A stretch of DNA of 64,000 nt from CADEDV01 sp048498035 (GTDB taxonomy: Bacteria; Bacteroidota; Bacteroidia; Chitinophagales; Chitinophagaceae): positions 168,495 through 232,494 of the forward strand of contig JBEHYT010000004.1 of assembly GCA_048498035.1 (NCBI GenBank), in the 5' to 3' direction. The stretch's first letter is position 1. Every line of letters starts with the position of its first letter. The notes under the pieces are model-generated. The model saw only the letters and a program-made list of their open reading frames with translations. It was not told the DNA's origin and searched no databases. Both the position numbers and the translations under genes were made by a program. Shown here piece by piece: positions 45,602 to 53,781 of the stretch.

Positions 45602-46636
45602 ATGAAGCGATACCGAATACTTGTGCTGATGGTGGTGACCATTGCATGTCACCAGGGCTCTTTTGCCCAGGATCTTCATTTTTCTCAGTTTATGAACTCA
45701 CCATTGCTGACCAATCCTGCCAATACCGGTTTTATCCCGGATGGCGACTACCGCCTTGGCGTTAATTACAGGAACCAGTGGTCTTCAGTAATGGCGGTGC
45801 CATATAAAACGATGAGCGTTTATGGCGATTTTCAAACACTGAATAAAGAAGACAATACCGGCTGGCTTGGCGTTGGTGGATTGATTCTGCGGGATGTTGC
45901 GGGCAGCGGAAACCTGACCTCTACAAAAGTATACGGATCCGTAGCCTATCACCAGATGATAGATGCGGGAAGCCTTGTAACGCTCGGATTCAATGTGGGC
46001 TGGGCGAATAAGAATATCAATGTGACAAATTTGAAATTCCCCGACCAGTTTGACGGTTCCTTCTTCGATAGCAAACTGCCCACTTCTGTAAATCTCGACC
46101 GCACCAGCATCAATTACCTTGATATACAGGCAGGTGCTAATTACGCTTATTTCCCCGATGACCAGACCTATATCAACCTCGGATATTCTGTAATGCATGT
46201 TAACCGACCCCGCGAGTCATTCTTTGATGCACAACCTGGTGTTGACAACCGCATTTCCCTCCGTCATAACGCTTTTATAAACGGCAGTTTTAAATTGAAT
46301 GATCAGTGGATCGTAAATCCCAATGTCTATTTTTCCTACCAGGCAAAATCCTGGGAAGCAGTGGCAGGTATAAATGCACACTATAATCTCTCCGGCGATG
46401 GAGAAAAGATACTGGTCGGCGGGCTCTATTACCGCGTTAAAGATGCTGTTATTCCCATGATCGGGATTGGGCTGAGTGATTATATATTCACATTTACCTA
46501 CGATGCAACCATGTCTTCGTTAAAAACCTATAATGCTGGCCGCGGCGCATTTGAGTTCTCCCTCGTAAAACAAGGGCTTTTTGATCAATACAAGGGTGAC
46601 CGCAGGCAAAGTATGTGTCCGTCATTCCGGAACTAA
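45602..46636 (+). CDS. PorP/SprF family type IX secretion outer-membrane protein
   Basis: 344 residues with a signal peptide ending QGSFAQ. The family opening is DLHFSQFMNSPLLTNPANTGFI, followed by regular amphipathic strands (YRLGVNYRNQWSSV, AYHQMIDAGSLVTLGF, YLDIQAGANYAYF) and a conserved terminal region with CPSFRN. PorP/SprF proteins are outer-membrane barrels associated with type B T9SS cargo such as SprB. It follows its likely partner after 24 bases, and GGAG lies near the ideal position before its ATG, a relatively strong ribosome-binding site for this phylum. Confidence 0.92.
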   Translation: MKRYRILVLMVVTIACHQGSFAQDLHFSQFMNSPLLTNPANTGFIPDGDYRLGVNYRNQWSSVMAVPYKTMSVYGDFQTLNKEDNTGWLGVGGLILRDVAGSGNLTSTKVYGSVAYHQMIDAGSLVTLGFNVGWANKNINVTNLKFPDQFDGSFFDSKLPTSVNLDRTSINYLDIQAGANYAYFPDDQTYINLGYSVMHVNRPRESFFDAQPGVDNRISLRHNAFINGSFKLNDQWIVNPNVYFSYQAKSWEAVAGINAHYNLSGDGEKILVGGLYYRVKDAVIPMIGIGLSDYIFTFTYDATMSSLKTYNAGRGAFEFSLVKQGLFDQYKGDRRQSMCPSFRN

Positions 46637-46700
46637 TGTTCATTTTTGTTCTATTTCACTGATTATTCCGAATTTTACAGCCCAGTAACAAAATGAAAGT

Positions 46701-48113
46701 ATGGACACATTGGTGAAGCCATCGCTTACGGCAGAACACATCGCGGCATTTAAAAATATAGTAGGTGATGCATATGTACTTGTGGATGAAGAATCCGTAA
46801 ACCACTACGCGCACGATGAAACCGAAAACCTGCATTATCCGCCGGAGGTGGTACTGAAACCACGCACGGCAGCGGAAATCAGTGCTATTCTAAAAATTTG
46901 TAATCAACATAAGATCCCGGTTACCCCGCGCGGGGCCGGCACCGGACTTAGCGGTGGCGCACTCGCGCACCTGGGCGGCGTATTACTATCAACAGAACGG
47001 ATGAATTCCATTCTTGAAATTGATGAGCGCAACCTTCAGGTAACAACAGAGCCCGGCGTTATTACCGAAGTGCTTCAGAATGCCGTAAAAGAGAAAAAAT
47101 TGTTTTATCCGCCAGACCCCAGTAGCCGCGGCTCCTGCTTTATCGGTGGAAATATCGCTGAAAACAGCGGTGGCCCCAAAGCCGTAAAATATGGTGTTGT
47201 AAAAGACTATGTGCTGAACCTGGAAATGGTGCTGGCCAATGGCGATATAATCTGGACCGGTGCCAATGTATTAAAAAATTCTACCGGTTATAATCTAACC
47301 CAACTCGCCGTTGGAAGCGAGGGAACGCTCGGGATCGTTACCCGGATTGTTTTAAAACTAATCCCATTACCACAATACGACCTGCTGATGCTGGTTCCGT
47401 TTCGCAACCTTGAACAGGCCGGGGAAGCAGTAAGCGCCATTTTCCGTGCAGGGTTTGTGCCCAGCGCCATGGAGCTCGTGGAAATTGACGCGCTGAAAAT
47501 CGTGAGTAGCTTTGTAGACAGCAATGCCGTGCCTGTTACAGATGATACGGCCGCTCACCTGATCATTGAAGTGGACGGAAATAACATGGACGTGCTGATG
47601 GCTGAAATGGAAGCGATCGGCACGTTGCTTTCCGGTTATGATATTGGTGAAATTTATTTTGCCGATGATGAACGTCAGAAAACGGAGCTCTGGAAATTGC
47701 GCCGTCGCGTGGCGGAAGCGGTAAAACTTATTGGATTTACAATAGAAGAAGATACGGTGGTGCCGCGTGCAGAACTGCCGGCCCTCATCCGGGGCGTGAA
47801 AGACCTGGGACGTAAACATGATTTTGAAGTGGTTTGTTACGGACATGCCGGAGATGGTAACCTGCACATCCGCATTCGCAAACAAGGCATTCCCAACAGT
47901 TATGGTAGTGAAGAAATGAACAAAGTGCTTCGCGAACTTTTTGAACTCGTGCACCGCCTGGGCGGAACCATTAGCGGCGAACACGGTGTAGGACTGATAC
48001 AGAAAAGCTATACCGACATTGTATTTGCCCCGGCTAATCTTGAAATAATGCGGGCCATTAAAAAAGCTTTTGATCCCAATAATATTTTAAATGCAGGAAA
48101 AATCTTCGACTGA
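46701..48113 (+). CDS. FAD-linked 2-hydroxyacid oxidase/dehydrogenase (GlcD/D-lactate dehydrogenase type)
   Basis: 470 residues. The FAD_binding_4 domain has TPRGAGTGLSGGA (residues about 75-87), PPDPSSRGSCFIGGNIAENSGG and SEGTLGIVT. The FAD-oxidase C-terminal domain ends with HAGDGNLHIRI and GGTISGEHGVGL, conserved substrate and flavin contacts. It oxidises D-2-hydroxyacids such as glycolate, D-lactate or D-2-hydroxyglutarate. No GlcE or GlcF partner is next to it, so a stand-alone D-lactate or hydroxyglutarate dehydrogenase is more likely than a glycolate oxidase complex. The next gene starts inside its last codons. Confidence 0.9.
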   Translation: MDTLVKPSLTAEHIAAFKNIVGDAYVLVDEESVNHYAHDETENLHYPPEVVLKPRTAAEISAILKICNQHKIPVTPRGAGTGLSGGALAHLGGVLLSTERMNSILEIDERNLQVTTEPGVITEVLQNAVKEKKLFYPPDPSSRGSCFIGGNIAENSGGPKAVKYGVVKDYVLNLEMVLANGDIIWTGANVLKNSTGYNLTQLAVGSEGTLGIVTRIVLKLIPLPQYDLLMLVPFRNLEQAGEAVSAIFRAGFVPSAMELVEIDALKIVSSFVDSNAVPVTDDTAAHLIIEVDGNNMDVLMAEMEAIGTLLSGYDIGEIYFADDERQKTELWKLRRRVAEAVKLIGFTIEEDTVVPRAELPALIRGVKDLGRKHDFEVVCYGHAGDGNLHIRIRKQGIPNSYGSEEMNKVLRELFELVHRLGGTISGEHGVGLIQKSYTDIVFAPANLEIMRAIKKAFDPNNILNAGKIFD

Positions 48114-48603
48114 GCCCTCTGCGGATAACCAGGCTAACAACACTACAGGATTCGTTCGCGGACTTCGAATCTTTCTGGGAGCCATTTTGATGTTCGTGGG
48201 CGCTTTTCTCGTAATCGTAACCGTTTTTGTCAGGTCTGGTAAAATAGCCTCGCGCTTCCAGGACACAAATACCAGAACAATCACCCTGGCGCTGGCGGTT
48301 ATTGCAATGCTTGTTGCAGTACTGGCTGCCAATCGTATTTATCGAAAAGGTGTTGCTGCTGCGGCACTATTAACAGGTCCTTTACACGAACGGTTAAACG
48401 TTTACCGTTCTGCTTTTATCAAATACACCGGGATCTGCGATTTGGCCGCTGTTTTTTGTATCCTTTTATTTGCGCTGACCGCGGATTTCAGGCTCTTCAT
48501 CCCGCTGGCTGTTGGTGCCCTGGCATTACTACGTATTATACCTAGCCGGCAAAAATTGGGAAGTGAACTGAATCTTAGCCAGCAGGAGATGGAGCAACTT
48601 TAA
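48091..48603 (+). CDS. Small four-helix membrane protein, function unknown
   Basis: 170 residues. A polar N-terminus of about 25 residues is followed by four hydrophobic segments: IFLGAILMFVGAFLVIVTVF, TLALAVIAMLVAVLAA, LAAVFCILLFAL and LFIPLAVGALALL. The start overlaps the upstream gene by 23 bases, suggesting co-transcription. I do not recognise a family. It lies 10 bases before an outer-membrane protein gene. Confidence 0.65.
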   Translation: MQEKSSTEPSADNQANNTTGFVRGLRIFLGAILMFVGAFLVIVTVFVRSGKIASRFQDTNTRTITLALAVIAMLVAVLAANRIYRKGVAAAALLTGPLHERLNVYRSAFIKYTGICDLAAVFCILLFALTADFRLFIPLAVGALALLRIIPSRQKLGSELNLSQQEMEQL

Positions 48604-48613
48604 ACGAACTAAA

Positions 48614-49216
48614 ATGAAAAAACAAATCAGTCTCGCCATCCTCTCGACACTATTGGTTCTTAGCGCAGCTGCGCAACGTGAAGAAAGTGAACACAAAGGA
48701 TTCAGGGCAGATAATCTCTTTACCGGCGGTTCCATTTCGCTTGGATTTTCCAACAATAGCGTATTGCTGGGCGCAAGCCCTGTTTTTGGCTATAATGTTA
48801 CCAATTGGCTGGACGCAGGTATCGTGGTCAATTACAACTACTCTTCATATCGCAATGTGTACGACTACCAGGATAAACTTCGGCAGAAGACTTACGGTGG
48901 TGGCGGGTTTATGAAAATTTATCCTGCACATTTCTTATTCGCACAAGCGCAGTTTGAACACAACTGGATAAGCCAGAAATATATTTATACCGGTGGCAAT
49001 ATGACCGAGAAAGCAAATGTAAATGCCAACAGTTTCCTGATTGGCGCGGGCTATACCAGCGGCCGCATGCCAAAAGGCAACATGTTCTTTTCCCTTTCTG
49101 TATTGTTTGATGTAATGAACGATGATTACTCACCCTATAAAAATGCTGCGGGGCAAACCATTCCTATTTTAAGAGGAAGTATCCAGATTCCCCTGTTTCA
49201 ACGGCGTGGCTACTAA
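48614..49216 (+). CDS. Small outer-membrane beta-barrel protein
   Basis: 200 residues with a signal peptide (MKKQISLAILSTLLVLSAAAQ). The rest alternates polar and non-polar residues in strand-sized stretches rich in aromatic residues: GGSISLGFSNNSVLLGAS, WLDAGIVVNYNYSSY, FAQAQFEHNWIS, SFLIGAGYTSGRM, MFFSLSVLFDV. The end is LRGSIQIPLFQRRGY. This fits an eight-strand barrel such as the OmpA/OmpW-like group, but no specific family is visible. Its stop is directly beside the convergent LOG gene. Confidence 0.75.
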   Translation: MKKQISLAILSTLLVLSAAAQREESEHKGFRADNLFTGGSISLGFSNNSVLLGASPVFGYNVTNWLDAGIVVNYNYSSYRNVYDYQDKLRQKTYGGGGFMKIYPAHFLFAQAQFEHNWISQKYIYTGGNMTEKANVNANSFLIGAGYTSGRMPKGNMFFSLSVLFDVMNDDYSPYKNAAGQTIPILRGSIQIPLFQRRGY

Positions 49217-49753
49217 CTATAAGAAGGCAGATAATTCTGCCGGCGTATTTAATACCGTAATGCGTGACGCCGCTTTTTCATATAGAAATTCTTCCTCCTG
49301 CATATGCCTGATGTGTGCCACCAGGTGATCATAAAAACCGGCGGTGTTAAGGATGAAAATGGCTTTATCGTGAATGGATAATTGATTCCAGGTAAGCATT
49401 TCAAACAGTTCATCCAGTGTGCCAAAACCACCCGCCAGTATCAATGCTGCGTCACACAGACTGTACATTGTACGTTTGCGTTCATGCATATCTTCCGAGA
49501 TAATGAGTTCTGTAAGGCCGGTGTGCTGGCGCTCCCATTCCAATAATATCCGTGGAATAACACCGGTAACTTTTCCGCCTTTTTCCATTACTGTATTTGC
49601 AATAGTACCCATGATGCCAACATTGCCGCCGCCGTATATAAGCTGTACCTGCTGAGTTGCGAGAAGTGTTCCCAACTCCGCTGCGGCCTGTTGATGAAGC
49701 GGATTTTTGCCGGCATGTGAGCCGCAAAAAACGGCAAGAGAATGAATCGCCAT
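49217..49753 (-). CDS. LOG family protein (cytokinin riboside 5'-monophosphate phosphoribohydrolase type)
   Basis: 178 residues with the TIGR00730/LOG fold: VFCGSHAGKNP, LIYGGGNVGIMG, MHERKRTMYSLCDAALIL and AGGFGTLDELFE. The last is the PGGxGTxxE nucleotide motif with alanine in place of the first proline, glutamate kept. LOG proteins hydrolyse nucleoside 5'-monophosphates to base plus ribose 5-phosphate; in bacteria many act in purine salvage or general nucleotide turnover. Convergent with the preceding barrel gene and divergent from the SSS gene. Confidence 0.9.
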   Translation of the reverse strand: MAIHSLAVFCGSHAGKNPLHQQAAAELGTLLATQQVQLIYGGGNVGIMGTIANTVMEKGGKVTGVIPRILLEWERQHTGLTELIISEDMHERKRTMYSLCDAALILAGGFGTLDELFEMLTWNQLSIHDKAIFILNTAGFYDHLVAHIRHMQEEEFLYEKAASRITVLNTPAELSAFL

Positions 49754-49783
49754 GATTGCGTTATATTTGACGCAAAGGGAGTG

Positions 49784-49791
49784 TAATTTTG
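49784..49791 (+). promoter_or_regulatory. Putative -7 element (TAATTTTG) for the SSS gene
   Basis: TAATTTTG fits the TAnnTTTG consensus and lies about 65 bases upstream of the likely ATG 49857. A second perfect match, TATATTTG, is at 49762-49769. Neither has a TTG at the ideal 19-21 base spacing, so the promoter call is weak. Confidence 0.35.
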
Positions 49792-49856
49792 GCTATCTTC
49801 AAAATCTGTATTCTCCTGCATTCGGCTAACGATTGATTAACGGAAAAGAAACGCTT

Positions 49857-51410
49857 ATGTCACCTGTAGTGCTGCTCTCTTTTGTTTTCGGATATTTTGT
49901 TCTGTTATTAGGTGTTGCCTGGCTTACATCACGTAATTCAGACAATGAATCGTTTTTCATCGGCAACCGTAACAGTAACTGGATGCTGGTTGCATTCGGC
50001 ATGATCGGTACTTCGCTTTCAGGCGTTACGTTTGTAAGTGTTCCGGGCCTTGTAGGTAGCAGCGGATTTAATTATTTCCAGGTTGTTATCGGGTACATTT
50101 TCGGTTATATGATCATCGCGTTTGTGCTGATTCCATTATACTACCGCATGAACCTGACCAGCATCTATACCTATCTTGAACGAAGACTGGGCATCAGTGC
50201 ACACAAGGCCGGCGCATTCTTCTTCATTCTCTCCCGAATCGTAGGTGCAACAGCAAGGCTGTACCTGGTGATCAGTGTACTGCAAACATTTATCTTTAAT
50301 ACTATTGAAATTCCATTCCTGCATACCGTTGGTATCCCATTCTGGGTTACTGGCCTCGTTATCCTGCTGCTGATCCTGCTGTATACATTTGAAGGAGGTG
50401 TTAAAACAATTATTTATACAGACACCCTCCAAACAACCGGGATGCTGGTAGGCCTCGTTGTTTTTGTGATCTTTATCATCAAAGCCCTGCACATGGACTT
50501 TGGAAGTGCACTCTCCGCCATGGAAGCCAAAGGCTACACCCGCATCTTTAACTGGGATGTAAAATCCGGTGGATATGCATTTAAACATATTCTGGGTGGA
50601 ATGTTTATTGCCATCGCCATGACCGGTCTCGACCAGGAAATGATGCAAAAGAATATCAGCGTAAAAACGTTGAAAGATTCACAAAAAAATATCATGACGT
50701 TTACTGTCGTAATGACAATTGTGAATTTCCTGTTTCTTTTCCTCGGTGGTGTACTGTACCTGTATGCATCATCCCAGGGTGTTACGAATGTACCGGCCGA
50801 TGATCTGTTCCCAACCATTGCGCTAAGCGGTGCATTTGGACAGGGCCTGAGTATTATTTTCGTGATCGCACTTATTTCGGCTCTTTTCCCAAGCGTGGAT
50901 GGCGCCATCACCTCCCTTACATCCTGCTATTGTATTGATATCATCGGGTTGAATAAAAAACCTAAAACGGAACGTGAGAAAAAAAGGATTCGGCTGATAG
51001 TCCATTTTTCATTTGCCGTGATTTTCTTCATCATGTTGCTGATCTTTAAAGCGATCAATGATAAATCAATCATCGACTTCATCCTGAAATTTGCCGGTGT
51101 TACCTATGGACCGCTGCTGGGACTGTTTGCCTTTGGTATTCTTACCAAAAGAACACTCAAGCAATCAATGATCTGGACAGTTTGCATTATTGCGCCGCTG
51201 GTAGCCCTGGTGGCAGATATGCTAAGCAACCCGGTTTGGTACGAGCAAAAGTTACACACAACACTTGGTCTTACGCCGCTGTCCAACTCCATTTTTCACG
51301 GTTACCAGATCGGGAATGAGTTGATCCTGATCAATGGTGTGCTGACCTTTGTTGGATTGATGCTTATTTCGCAGAAGCAGGTACAGGAACCGGTGCTGTT
51401 GGCCGACTAA
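49857..51410 (+). CDS. Sodium:solute symporter (SSS) family transporter
   Basis: 517 residues from ATG 49857 (an in-frame TTG lies 24 bases upstream). About 13-14 membrane segments. The family signature is FFIGNRNSNWMLVAFGMIGTSLSGVTFVSVPG; LILLLIL..FEGGVKTIIYTDTLQTTGM is the typical central region. The last segments are separated by charged loops with KKPKTEREKKR. It imports an organic solute with sodium; the cargo is unknown. It is not in a sugar operon, so is probably a general nutrient carrier. Confidence 0.88.
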   Translation: MSPVVLLSFVFGYFVLLLGVAWLTSRNSDNESFFIGNRNSNWMLVAFGMIGTSLSGVTFVSVPGLVGSSGFNYFQVVIGYIFGYMIIAFVLIPLYYRMNLTSIYTYLERRLGISAHKAGAFFFILSRIVGATARLYLVISVLQTFIFNTIEIPFLHTVGIPFWVTGLVILLLILLYTFEGGVKTIIYTDTLQTTGMLVGLVVFVIFIIKALHMDFGSALSAMEAKGYTRIFNWDVKSGGYAFKHILGGMFIAIAMTGLDQEMMQKNISVKTLKDSQKNIMTFTVVMTIVNFLFLFLGGVLYLYASSQGVTNVPADDLFPTIALSGAFGQGLSIIFVIALISALFPSVDGAITSLTSCYCIDIIGLNKKPKTEREKKRIRLIVHFSFAVIFFIMLLIFKAINDKSIIDFILKFAGVTYGPLLGLFAFGILTKRTLKQSMIWTVCIIAPLVALVADMLSNPVWYEQKLHTTLGLTPLSNSIFHGYQIGNELILINGVLTFVGLMLISQKQVQEPVLLAD

Positions 51411-51438
51411 AAGCGAGCCTTCCCCTGGAGCAAAGAAG

Positions 51439-51446
51439 TATCTTTG
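51439..51446 (+). promoter_or_regulatory. Putative -7 element (TATCTTTG) upstream of the O-methyltransferase gene
   Basis: TATCTTTG matches TAnnTTTG and ends 13 bases before the GTG start at 51460, a common distance for this phylum. No TTG was found at the correct spacing upstream. Confidence 0.5.
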
Positions 51447-51459
51447 TAAAAAATAAAAC

Positions 51460-52098
51460 GTGGATCTCGTACACCCGCTTGCAGAGCAATATGCAGCTGC
51501 TTATTCATCGCCGGAAGATGCACTTCTTGCAGAAGTGGCAGCTTTTACGCTGGCAAATCACCCGCACCACCACATGCTTAGTGGACACCTGCAGGGAAAA
51601 CTGCTGGAAATGATCAGTTGGATGATTCGCCCGAAACGCATCCTCGAAATCGGGACGTTTACCGGTTATAGCGCATTGTGCCTGGCTAAAGGCCTTGCTG
51701 ATGGCGGACAGTTACATACCATTGAATTGCGCGAGGAAGATGCAGCGCGGGCTCAACATTTCTTCAGCCGGTCACCACAGGCGCAGCAGATCATTTCACA
51801 TGTCGGATCAGCTAATGATATCATCCCAGCGCTGAACGAGACCTGGGACCTGGTTTTTATTGATGCCGATAAACCTGGATATGTTGGCTATTTTAACCAG
51901 GTTTTTCCACGTCTTCGCACAAACGGGTTTATTTTAGCCGATAATATCTTTTTTCACGGCCAGGTATTTGAGAGCCCGGTGAAAGGCAAAAGCGCAATTG
52001 GGATACAGGCGTTTAATGATATGATCCGCGAACGGCAGGATATTGAAAAAACAATACTTTCTGTACGCGATGGTCTTTACCTGCTCCGGAAATTATAA
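51460..52098 (+). CDS. SAM-dependent O-methyltransferase (family 3, caffeoyl-CoA type)
   Basis: 212 residues from GTG 51460. SAM-binding motif I is ILEIGTFTGYSALCLAKGL (residues about 67-85), followed by LHTIELREE, DLVFIDADKPGY (metal-binding aspartates) and GFILADNIFFHG with Asp-Asn. Members methylate catechol-type or other small aromatic hydroxyls. In bacteria the natural substrate is usually unknown. It is followed 9 bases later by the glucosaminidase gene. Confidence 0.9.
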   Translation: MDLVHPLAEQYAAAYSSPEDALLAEVAAFTLANHPHHHMLSGHLQGKLLEMISWMIRPKRILEIGTFTGYSALCLAKGLADGGQLHTIELREEDAARAQHFFSRSPQAQQIISHVGSANDIIPALNETWDLVFIDADKPGYVGYFNQVFPRLRTNGFILADNIFFHGQVFESPVKGKSAIGIQAFNDMIRERQDIEKTILSVRDGLYLLRKL

Positions 52099-52107
52099 TT
52101 TCGCAGT

Positions 52108-53196
52108 ATGAAACCGAACCGACCGGTTATATTGATAATTGCCGTACTGATGAGTGCAATTACGGCTTTTGCACAGAAGCCGGATATTATCCGCAATTAT
52201 ATCGATACATATAAAGACCTCGCGATTGCGGAAATGCGGAGAACCGGTGTACCCGCATCCATCACCCTGGCACAGGGTATCCACGAAACGCTGGCAGGCA
52301 CTTCGGATCTCGTTCTCCGGTCCAATAACCATTTTGGTATCAAGTGCAAGGCCAACTGGACCGGCGAAACTGTTTTTCATGACGATGATGCCCGGGGCGA
52401 ATGCTTCCGGAAATATTCCAAAGCTGAAGATTCTTACAGAGATCATTCTGATTTTCTACGAAACTCCAGCCGTTACGCATCACTTTTTTCACTTGATCCC
52501 AAGGATTACTCCGGTTGGGCTAATGGCTTAAAAAAGGCGGGATACGCCACAAACCCGCGCTATCCGCAAGTACTGATTAAATTGATTGAAGACTATGATC
52601 TTCAGCAATACACATTGTTTGCGCTAAATGAAAGCCCGGATGGAACAATTGCTGCAGATCACCCGCAACAATCACCTGCCATCCCCGGGCATGAAAATGC
52701 TGACGGCACCGCGCGTACCAATGATCTCCCCGCGGCCCCACAAGCGGAGGACGACCTGCAGGTTTCTCCCGTTGTAACCTATCCGCCCGGTGTTTTTCAA
52801 CTGAACGACACCAAAGTTATTTTTGTAAAAAAAGGAACGCCATATCTCGTTGTTGCGCAGCAACACAATATTTCACTTGGAAAGCTGTTTGAATTTAATG
52901 AGCTTTCACAGGCAGAAGCCGCACCAGCAGATCAACTGCTGTACCTGCAGCGTAAACGGAAAACAGGATTGAATGAATTTCACGTGGTACGCTTTAACGA
53001 GAATTTACACGATATTGCCCAGGAAGAAGCCATCCGGGTGGACGCATTGATGGAATTAAACTGGCTGCGGGATGGCGATATGCCGGCAATTGGCGAACGA
53101 TTAAGCCTGAAATCAAAATCAACATCAATGCCCAGGCTGGCACTGAAAAATAATTTTTCTGTAAAACCGGCTGATATTATCAACACCAAAAACTAA
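52108..53196 (+). CDS. Exported glucosaminidase (GH73-type) peptidoglycan hydrolase with LysM-like domains
   Basis: 362 residues with a signal sequence (VILIIAVLMSAITAFAQ). The lysozyme-like catalytic domain covers about 28-170: VPASITLAQGIHETLAGTSDL with the catalytic glutamate, NNHFGIKCKANW, FRKYSKAEDSYRDHSDFL and YATNPRYPQVLIKLIEDYDL. A proline-rich linker follows. The C-terminal region has two LysM-like segments (TPYLVVAQQHNISLGKLFEFNE, FHVVRFNENLHDIAQEEAI). It should cut peptidoglycan in the periplasm during growth or division. It lies five bases before hpt. Confidence 0.9.
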   Translation: MKPNRPVILIIAVLMSAITAFAQKPDIIRNYIDTYKDLAIAEMRRTGVPASITLAQGIHETLAGTSDLVLRSNNHFGIKCKANWTGETVFHDDDARGECFRKYSKAEDSYRDHSDFLRNSSRYASLFSLDPKDYSGWANGLKKAGYATNPRYPQVLIKLIEDYDLQQYTLFALNESPDGTIAADHPQQSPAIPGHENADGTARTNDLPAAPQAEDDLQVSPVVTYPPGVFQLNDTKVIFVKKGTPYLVVAQQHNISLGKLFEFNELSQAEAAPADQLLYLQRKRKTGLNEFHVVRFNENLHDIAQEEAIRVDALMELNWLRDGDMPAIGERLSLKSKSTSMPRLALKNNFSVKPADIINTKN

Positions 53197-53200
53197 TTGC

Positions 53201-53734
53201 ATGTCTCGTATACGGGTGCACGACAAAGAATTTGAAACCTACCTTGATGAAAACCTGATCCAGCAGCGTATTGCAGCACTGGCGGGCCAGATCAATTCCG
53301 ACTATGCAGGCAAACGCCCGTTTTTTATCGCCATCCTGAATGGATCATTCATGTTTGCCGCTGACCTGTTCAAACGTCTTACCATTGATGCAGATATCTG
53401 TTTTATCAAGTTGGCCTCTTACAAGGGCATGGAATCCACAGGTAAGGTCGTTACCACTATCGGCCTGGATGATGATCTGTTTGGAAAAGATGTGGTAATT
53501 GTAGAAGATATTGTAGATACCGGCAAAACCTTGCACCAGTTTTTGCCGCGGCTGGAACACCAGCAGCCAAAATCGCTCCGCATAGCCACACTGCTGCATA
53601 AATCGGAAGCAACAGAGTTTCCCCTGAAACTAGATTATATCGGCTTCGACATTCCAAACAAATTTGTGGTGGGCTACGGCCTGGATTATGACGGATTAGG
53701 ACGAAATTTCAAAGAAATTTACCAGTTGGTGTAA
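53201..53734 (+). CDS. hpt: Hypoxanthine phosphoribosyltransferase
   Basis: 177 residues, a normal length. The PRPP-binding motif is VVIVEDIVDTGKTL (residues about 96-109). Other conserved parts are FFIAILNGSFMFAADL, FIKLASYKGMESTGKV (flexible loop) and IPNKFVVGYGLDYDG (purine binding). It makes IMP from hypoxanthine (and often GMP from guanine) with PRPP in the cytoplasm. It sits in a loose row of housekeeping genes. Confidence 0.95.
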   Translation: MSRIRVHDKEFETYLDENLIQQRIAALAGQINSDYAGKRPFFIAILNGSFMFAADLFKRLTIDADICFIKLASYKGMESTGKVVTTIGLDDDLFGKDVVIVEDIVDTGKTLHQFLPRLEHQQPKSLRIATLLHKSEATEFPLKLDYIGFDIPNKFVVGYGLDYDGLGRNFKEIYQLV

Positions 53735-53781
53735 TTGCACCTGCTGCGGTTTTTTTGTACTTTTTCTGTTCAAACAGCCAC

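Noticed and set aside
46701..48113. GlcD-type oxidase as the consumer of glycolate made by an RLP transcarboxylase
   Set aside because: It is 26 kb from the RLP, among housekeeping genes, with no GlcE/GlcF; a functional link would be speculation.
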